Shown in pieces: positions 60,393 through 64,000 of a stretch of 64,000 nucleotides of DNA. The first letter of the stretch is position 1, and every line of letters starts with the position of its first letter. The notes under the pieces are model-generated. The model did no database searches, was not told the DNA's origin, and saw only the letters and a list, made by a program, of their open reading frames with translations. The position numbers and the translations under genes were made by a program. Source of the DNA: Melioribacteraceae bacterium (lineage in GTDB: Bacteria; Bacteroidota; Ignavibacteria; Ignavibacteriales; Melioribacteraceae); the NCBI GenBank assembly GCA_019638015.1, contig JAHBUP010000001.1, positions 3,070,424 through 3,134,423 on the forward strand, written 5' to 3'.

Positions 60393-63125
60393 TTACATCT
60401 TAGCATAAACAATAACTTTAGCTTCAATTAATCCTGTTGATTTTGCTGTTACAGTTATGGCGCCTGTTCCACCAGCTTTTGCGCGGATAATTACTAAAGC
60501 TAATCCGCTGAATACTTCCCTTTCATGAGATGGGAAAGGAATTAAATTACTTGGATCACCATTATCTGTAGCAACTATTTCTCCGTCACCTTCAATTTCG
60601 AACTGAATATTATTATTAGCGATTGGAACCGTCAATCCATTTTCATCAATAACTTTTAATGTAATGAAAGCTAAATCTTTTCCATCGGAAATAATTTCAC
60701 TACGATCAGCAGAAAGTTCTAATCGTTTTGGATTTCCAGTGGTTCTAACAAAATTCTCCGCCCAATTCTCACCATTCTTATAAGCTATTACTTTTAATTC
60801 ACCTGGTTCATATATAACATCATCCCACCTTAAGCGATATTCATACTGTTTTTTATTTTTAATACCAAGTGATTTTCCATTAAGGAATAATTCAGCTGAA
60901 TCACCTGATGTGAATACATGTACCGGAGTAACTTCACCAATTCTTTCGGGCCAATTCCAGTGAGGAAGTATATGAGCCATCGGGAAATCGGGGCGCCAGT
61001 GAGCTTGATATAAATAGAAACGATCCTTTTTGAAACCTGCCAGATCTATAATACCTGTGTATGAACTTCTTGATTCATAATAAGGAGTTGGTTCACCTAA
61101 ATAGTCAAAACCATTCCATACAATTTCGCCGGCAACAAATGGATGTCTTTCGATAGCACTAAAAACTTTATCTGCAGAAGATCCAAAATCAACAGCATAA
61201 AGTTCATAAGAGCTAACATGATTAATTTTTGAATCCCCTCCTCTTCCATCCCGAATAGGTGAACTCATATCGGGTGTTACAGGGAAGAGATAAATACCAC
61301 GACTGCTTGCGGCTGATGCTGATTCACTGCTGAGTATTACCTTATCAGGAAATTTTTCATGGTAAGGAATATATTGAGGAGCAGTCCGTATTCGATTTGT
61401 GCCTTCAAACATCGGATCTTGCCGAATTCCCTCTCCTTGATAGTTAAGACTAATTAAATCCATTTCCGCTGGCATCGGCATATCTGGTTTAGCCCAATTC
61501 ATTGCGCATGTTGTTGGCCGAGAGGCATCTTCTTCTTTTATAATATTATGTAATCGCCTAGCAATTTCTGCCCCCTCTTTATCTGTATACTGTTCACCAA
61601 CCTCATTTCCATAACTCCAAATTATAACTGAAGGATTATTCCTATCTCTTCTGATGATCGCGCGTAAATCCTGTTCATACCATTCCGGAAATATTAAATG
61701 AAAATCGAGTGGCGTTTTTTTTCTTTCCCAAGAATCAAACACTTCGTTAACTACTAAAAATCCCATCCGGTCAGTTAATTCTAATAATTCTGGAGCGGGG
61801 GGATTATGAGCCATCCGGATTGCGTTGCATCCCATCTCTCGAAGAATTTCTAGTTGACGTTCTGCTGCTCTAATATTAATTGCTGCTCCTAATGCGCCTA
61901 GATCATGATGTTGATTTACACCTTTAACTTTTATCAATTCATCATTTACATAAATTCCCGAATTAGGATCAAATTTTAATGAACGGATACCGAATGACGT
62001 TTCATATTGGTCAATTTGTTTTTCGTTTTCAAATAATGCCGTTACCGCAATATATCTATGAGGAATTTGAGTTGGTGGAGGACCCCAAAGTTTTGGATTC
62101 TTAATTGTAACAGAACAATCTATCTTACTTTTTTTTCCGGCAGAAATTTTAACAAATTTATCATCAATAACTGCTACCTCATTACCGGTCTTGGTTCCTT
62201 CATCGTTTAGTTCATAAATTTTTGTAACAATTTTTATATCAGCATCACTATTTAATTTATTATTGATTTCTAATTCTAAATTAACTTTTGCCGAGGAATT
62301 AGAGATTTCACTTGTCGTGATGTAAGTTCCCCATTGTCCAATATATATGGGATTGGTTTTTACTAACCAAACATTTCTGTAAAGTCCGCCACCGGGATAC
62401 CATCGGGATGAAATTGGAGGATTATCTAATCTTATTGCAAGCTGGTTTTCTTCTCCAAATTTTATATATGGTGTAAGATCAACACGCCATGATGCATATC
62501 CATAAGGCCATCCTCCAACTAAATTTCCATTAAGCCAAACCATTGCATATGACATTGCACCATCTACATCTAAAAAAAATAATTTACCAGCGTCTGATTC
62601 AGATATCTGAAGCGCTTTTCTATACCAGGCAACACCGGGGCTCGGCAATCGTCCCATACCCCCGCCAACTTCTAAATTATAGTCTTTTAGGAATGGTCCT
62701 TTTATTGCCCAATCATGTGGCAGATCTACAATTTCCCATGATCTATCATCAAAACTATTTTGTACGAATTGAAAATCTTGACCTGGATTACCACTTGGGC
62801 GTTTATAATGTTTTGAAATATCTTTAAGAAAATCATTTCCGGTTGGCAAAATCCATGGCTTTAGCACTAATTGATCCGTTTTAATTTTTTCGGCTTCCGT
62901 AGGTTTTGCATCTGCGGGCTGATCCCATGAAAATTCTTTAACATCCGGGCGTACATCATATATTAAATCGTCACCTTTCGATAGCCAATCATACTTAAAA
63001 AACCGCCAGTCATCATTTATCGAAATACGTTGACGAACTTCATCAGTAGTAACTTTTTGTAACTGTGATTGCACAGTACAGCTGCACATTAAAACTAAAC
63101 CGAAAACAAGTATGAATACTTTCAT
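60393..63125 (-). CDS. GH2 glycoside hydrolase, lipoprotein
   Basis: 910 residues. The N-terminus MKVFILVFGLVLMCSC looks like a lipoprotein signal. Sugar-binding domain at about 110-260 (VDLPHDWAIKGPFLKDYN; GSWYPGGG-like segment RWYPGGGLYRNVWLV), Ig-like domain, and a TIM barrel with ILREMGCNAIRMAHNPPAPE, IIWSYGNEVGEQYT (acid/base Glu) and VILSSESASAASS (nucleophile). C-terminal DUF4982-like and Big-type domains follow. GH2 covers beta-galactosidases, beta-glucuronidases and others; in this locus it could remove a xylan substituent, but the specificity is not readable. Confidence 0.88.
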   Translation of the reverse strand: MKVFILVFGLVLMCSCTVQSQLQKVTTDEVRQRISINDDWRFFKYDWLSKGDDLIYDVRPDVKEFSWDQPADAKPTEAEKIKTDQLVLKPWILPTGNDFLKDISKHYKRPSGNPGQDFQFVQNSFDDRSWEIVDLPHDWAIKGPFLKDYNLEVGGGMGRLPSPGVAWYRKALQISESDAGKLFFLDVDGAMSYAMVWLNGNLVGGWPYGYASWRVDLTPYIKFGEENQLAIRLDNPPISSRWYPGGGLYRNVWLVKTNPIYIGQWGTYITTSEISNSSAKVNLELEINNKLNSDADIKIVTKIYELNDEGTKTGNEVAVIDDKFVKISAGKKSKIDCSVTIKNPKLWGPPPTQIPHRYIAVTALFENEKQIDQYETSFGIRSLKFDPNSGIYVNDELIKVKGVNQHHDLGALGAAINIRAAERQLEILREMGCNAIRMAHNPPAPELLELTDRMGFLVVNEVFDSWERKKTPLDFHLIFPEWYEQDLRAIIRRDRNNPSVIIWSYGNEVGEQYTDKEGAEIARRLHNIIKEEDASRPTTCAMNWAKPDMPMPAEMDLISLNYQGEGIRQDPMFEGTNRIRTAPQYIPYHEKFPDKVILSSESASAASSRGIYLFPVTPDMSSPIRDGRGGDSKINHVSSYELYAVDFGSSADKVFSAIERHPFVAGEIVWNGFDYLGEPTPYYESRSSYTGIIDLAGFKKDRFYLYQAHWRPDFPMAHILPHWNWPERIGEVTPVHVFTSGDSAELFLNGKSLGIKNKKQYEYRLRWDDVIYEPGELKVIAYKNGENWAENFVRTTGNPKRLELSADRSEIISDGKDLAFITLKVIDENGLTVPIANNNIQFEIEGDGEIVATDNGDPSNLIPFPSHEREVFSGLALVIIRAKAGGTGAITVTAKSTGLIEAKVIVYAKM

Positions 63126-63174
63126 TTACGCCTTCATATATTTATAAATATCTAACAATTAACTTTTTACAACT

Positions 63175-64000
63175 TTATTTCAACAGCATAAATTTCTTTG
63201 TGTCGGTAAAATTATCAGCATTCATTTGATATAGATAAATTCCACTCGGTAAATCAGCGCCATCAAATTTCACTGAATAAGTCCCGGGAGAAGCTGTTCC
63301 CTCAAATAAATTAGCAACTAATTGTCCAAGGAGATTATAAACCTTTATGGTAACGAATGAACTTTTCTTTACTTGATAATTGATTTGAGTTGCCGGATTA
63401 AAAGGATTGGGGAAATTCTGTTCAAGAGAATATGAATAAGGAAATGTGTTTTTATTATCATCTTTCATTTTCGTACTTACATCAGCAGAAATAAAATTAA
63501 AGGTCTTAATGCGGAATAATTTTTCACCTGGCGCGCCTAAAAATTTTAGATACAAATCGTGCCTTCCCAAAACCTTTTGAACATTAACACGAAAATCTTT
63601 AAATGTTCTCAAGTCCCCAGTGTTTTCAATATTAATCTCACCTATTTTCGTTCCATTATCAAAAGAGTCAATCCAAAATTCAATTTTTCCTCCGCTTGAA
63701 GTGGAAGCGGCATTAACAACAACTGAATCCGGCATTCTCAGATAATTATCATTCCCAAATTCTACTCCCGCGAACATTGCCCAATCAGTATTATGAATTT
63801 CATCGAGTATATCAGCACCCGATAATTTTGTACCGAATTGATTTGCCGGAATACTCGCCATTATTGGAGTATACGCATCTCGGTAGATGTAGAAATCAAA
63901 ATCAGCTTGCTTGCCAATTACATACAAACCTTGTCTATTTCCCGTGAACGCATTATAATCCGGTTGTGGGCCATCCATAGATGCCACATTTATACTACTT
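63175..64000 (-). CDS. CBM6/T9SS C-terminal part of a secreted glycosidase, N-terminus beyond window
   Basis: The frame is open to the right edge (SSINVASMDGPQ continues upstream of the GTG at 63987), so only the last 274 codons are visible. Residues about 60-185 form a CBM6-like jelly roll (FAGVEFGNDNYLRMPDSVVV; VLGRHDLYLKFLGAPGEKLF). The last 80 residues are a type IX sorting domain (LEQNFPNPFNPATQINYQV; GIYLYQMNADNF). The visible beginning resembles the end of a GH43-like propeller, but that is a guess. It is upstream of GH2 with a 49-base gap and belongs to the xylan locus. Confidence 0.75.
   Translation of the reverse strand, partial: SSINVASMDGPQPDYNAFTGNRQGLYVIGKQADFDFYIYRDAYTPIMASIPANQFGTKLSGADILDEIHNTDWAMFAGVEFGNDNYLRMPDSVVVNAASTSSGGKIEFWIDSFDNGTKIGEINIENTGDLRTFKDFRVNVQKVLGRHDLYLKFLGAPGEKLFRIKTFNFISADVSTKMKDDNKNTFPYSYSLEQNFPNPFNPATQINYQVKKSSFVTIKVYNLLGQLVANLFEGTASPGTYSVKFDGADLPSGIYLYQMNADNFTDTKKFMLLK

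Overview
The window (64 kb, AT-rich, no rRNA, tRNA, CRISPR or insertion sequence recognised) looks like the chromosome of a Bacteroidota-type bacterium, most probably an Ignavibacteria/Melioribacter-like polysaccharide degrader. Evidence: several secreted enzymes end in type IX secretion (Por) C-terminal domains with a QNYPNPFNP-type motif, the regulator of xylose genes is a Nudix-type (NrtR family) protein as in Bacteroidota, and the housekeeping gene order (rplM-rpsI-rpsB-tsf-pyrH-frr) is conventional. The taxon is an inference; no rRNA is present to confirm it.

Region 1 (1-24.5 kb) is mostly housekeeping: a cut-off unknown gene; gatB; a riboflavin operon (RmlD-like reductase, ribD, ribE, ribBA, ribH); nfo (endonuclease IV); a DUF1460 protein; dnaB; a family-4 uracil-DNA glycosylase; a cell-envelope/nucleotide cluster (L,D-transpeptidase-like, Omp85, YicC, gmk, rpoZ); a malic enzyme; a soluble histidine kinase; the ribosomal/translation operon; and an epimerase. 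Region 2 (24.5-34 kb) has a deoxyhypusine-synthase-like gene, a degenerate-Nudix regulator divergent from xylB-xylA, a class II aldolase and a very large DUF3683 FAD/Fe-S oxidoreductase.

Region 3 (34-64 kb) is a glucuronoxylan-use locus. Minus strand: GH5 and GH9 cellulases; then, from the right edge, a CBM6/T9SS protein (cut off), GH2, CE6-type esterase, GH30 glucuronoxylanase-like, two GH10 xylanases, GH8 exo-oligoxylanase, GH115 alpha-glucuronidase and GH43. Together these would cut the xylan backbone, deacetylate it and release (4-O-methyl)glucuronate and xylose; xylose would go to XylA/XylB. Plus strand: an SDR fructuronate reductase-like enzyme and mannonate dehydratase UxuA, i.e. the glucuronate pathway.

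The most interesting part is embedded here (40.3-46.4 kb): a complete-looking corrinoid methyl-transfer set, made of an MtaB-type methyltransferase with all three zinc ligands, an MtaC-type corrinoid protein, a homocysteine methyltransferase domain, a stand-alone MetH-type reactivation domain and a UroD/MtaA-like protein. MtaB is in the uxuB-uxuA gene line and the rest runs straight into a GH105 gene. I infer a corrinoid-dependent route for the methyl group of 4-O-methyl-glucuronate, either by direct O-demethylation or through methanol, feeding homocysteine/methionine. I know of no description of such a system, but cannot search for one. Three copies of the same LacI-type palindrome (TTGAAACGGTTCAA), all in the same orientation to the downstream gene, tie the cellulase, uronate/MtaB and xylanase transcription units into one probable regulon.

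All functional calls are from motifs and recalled family knowledge; no database search was possible.
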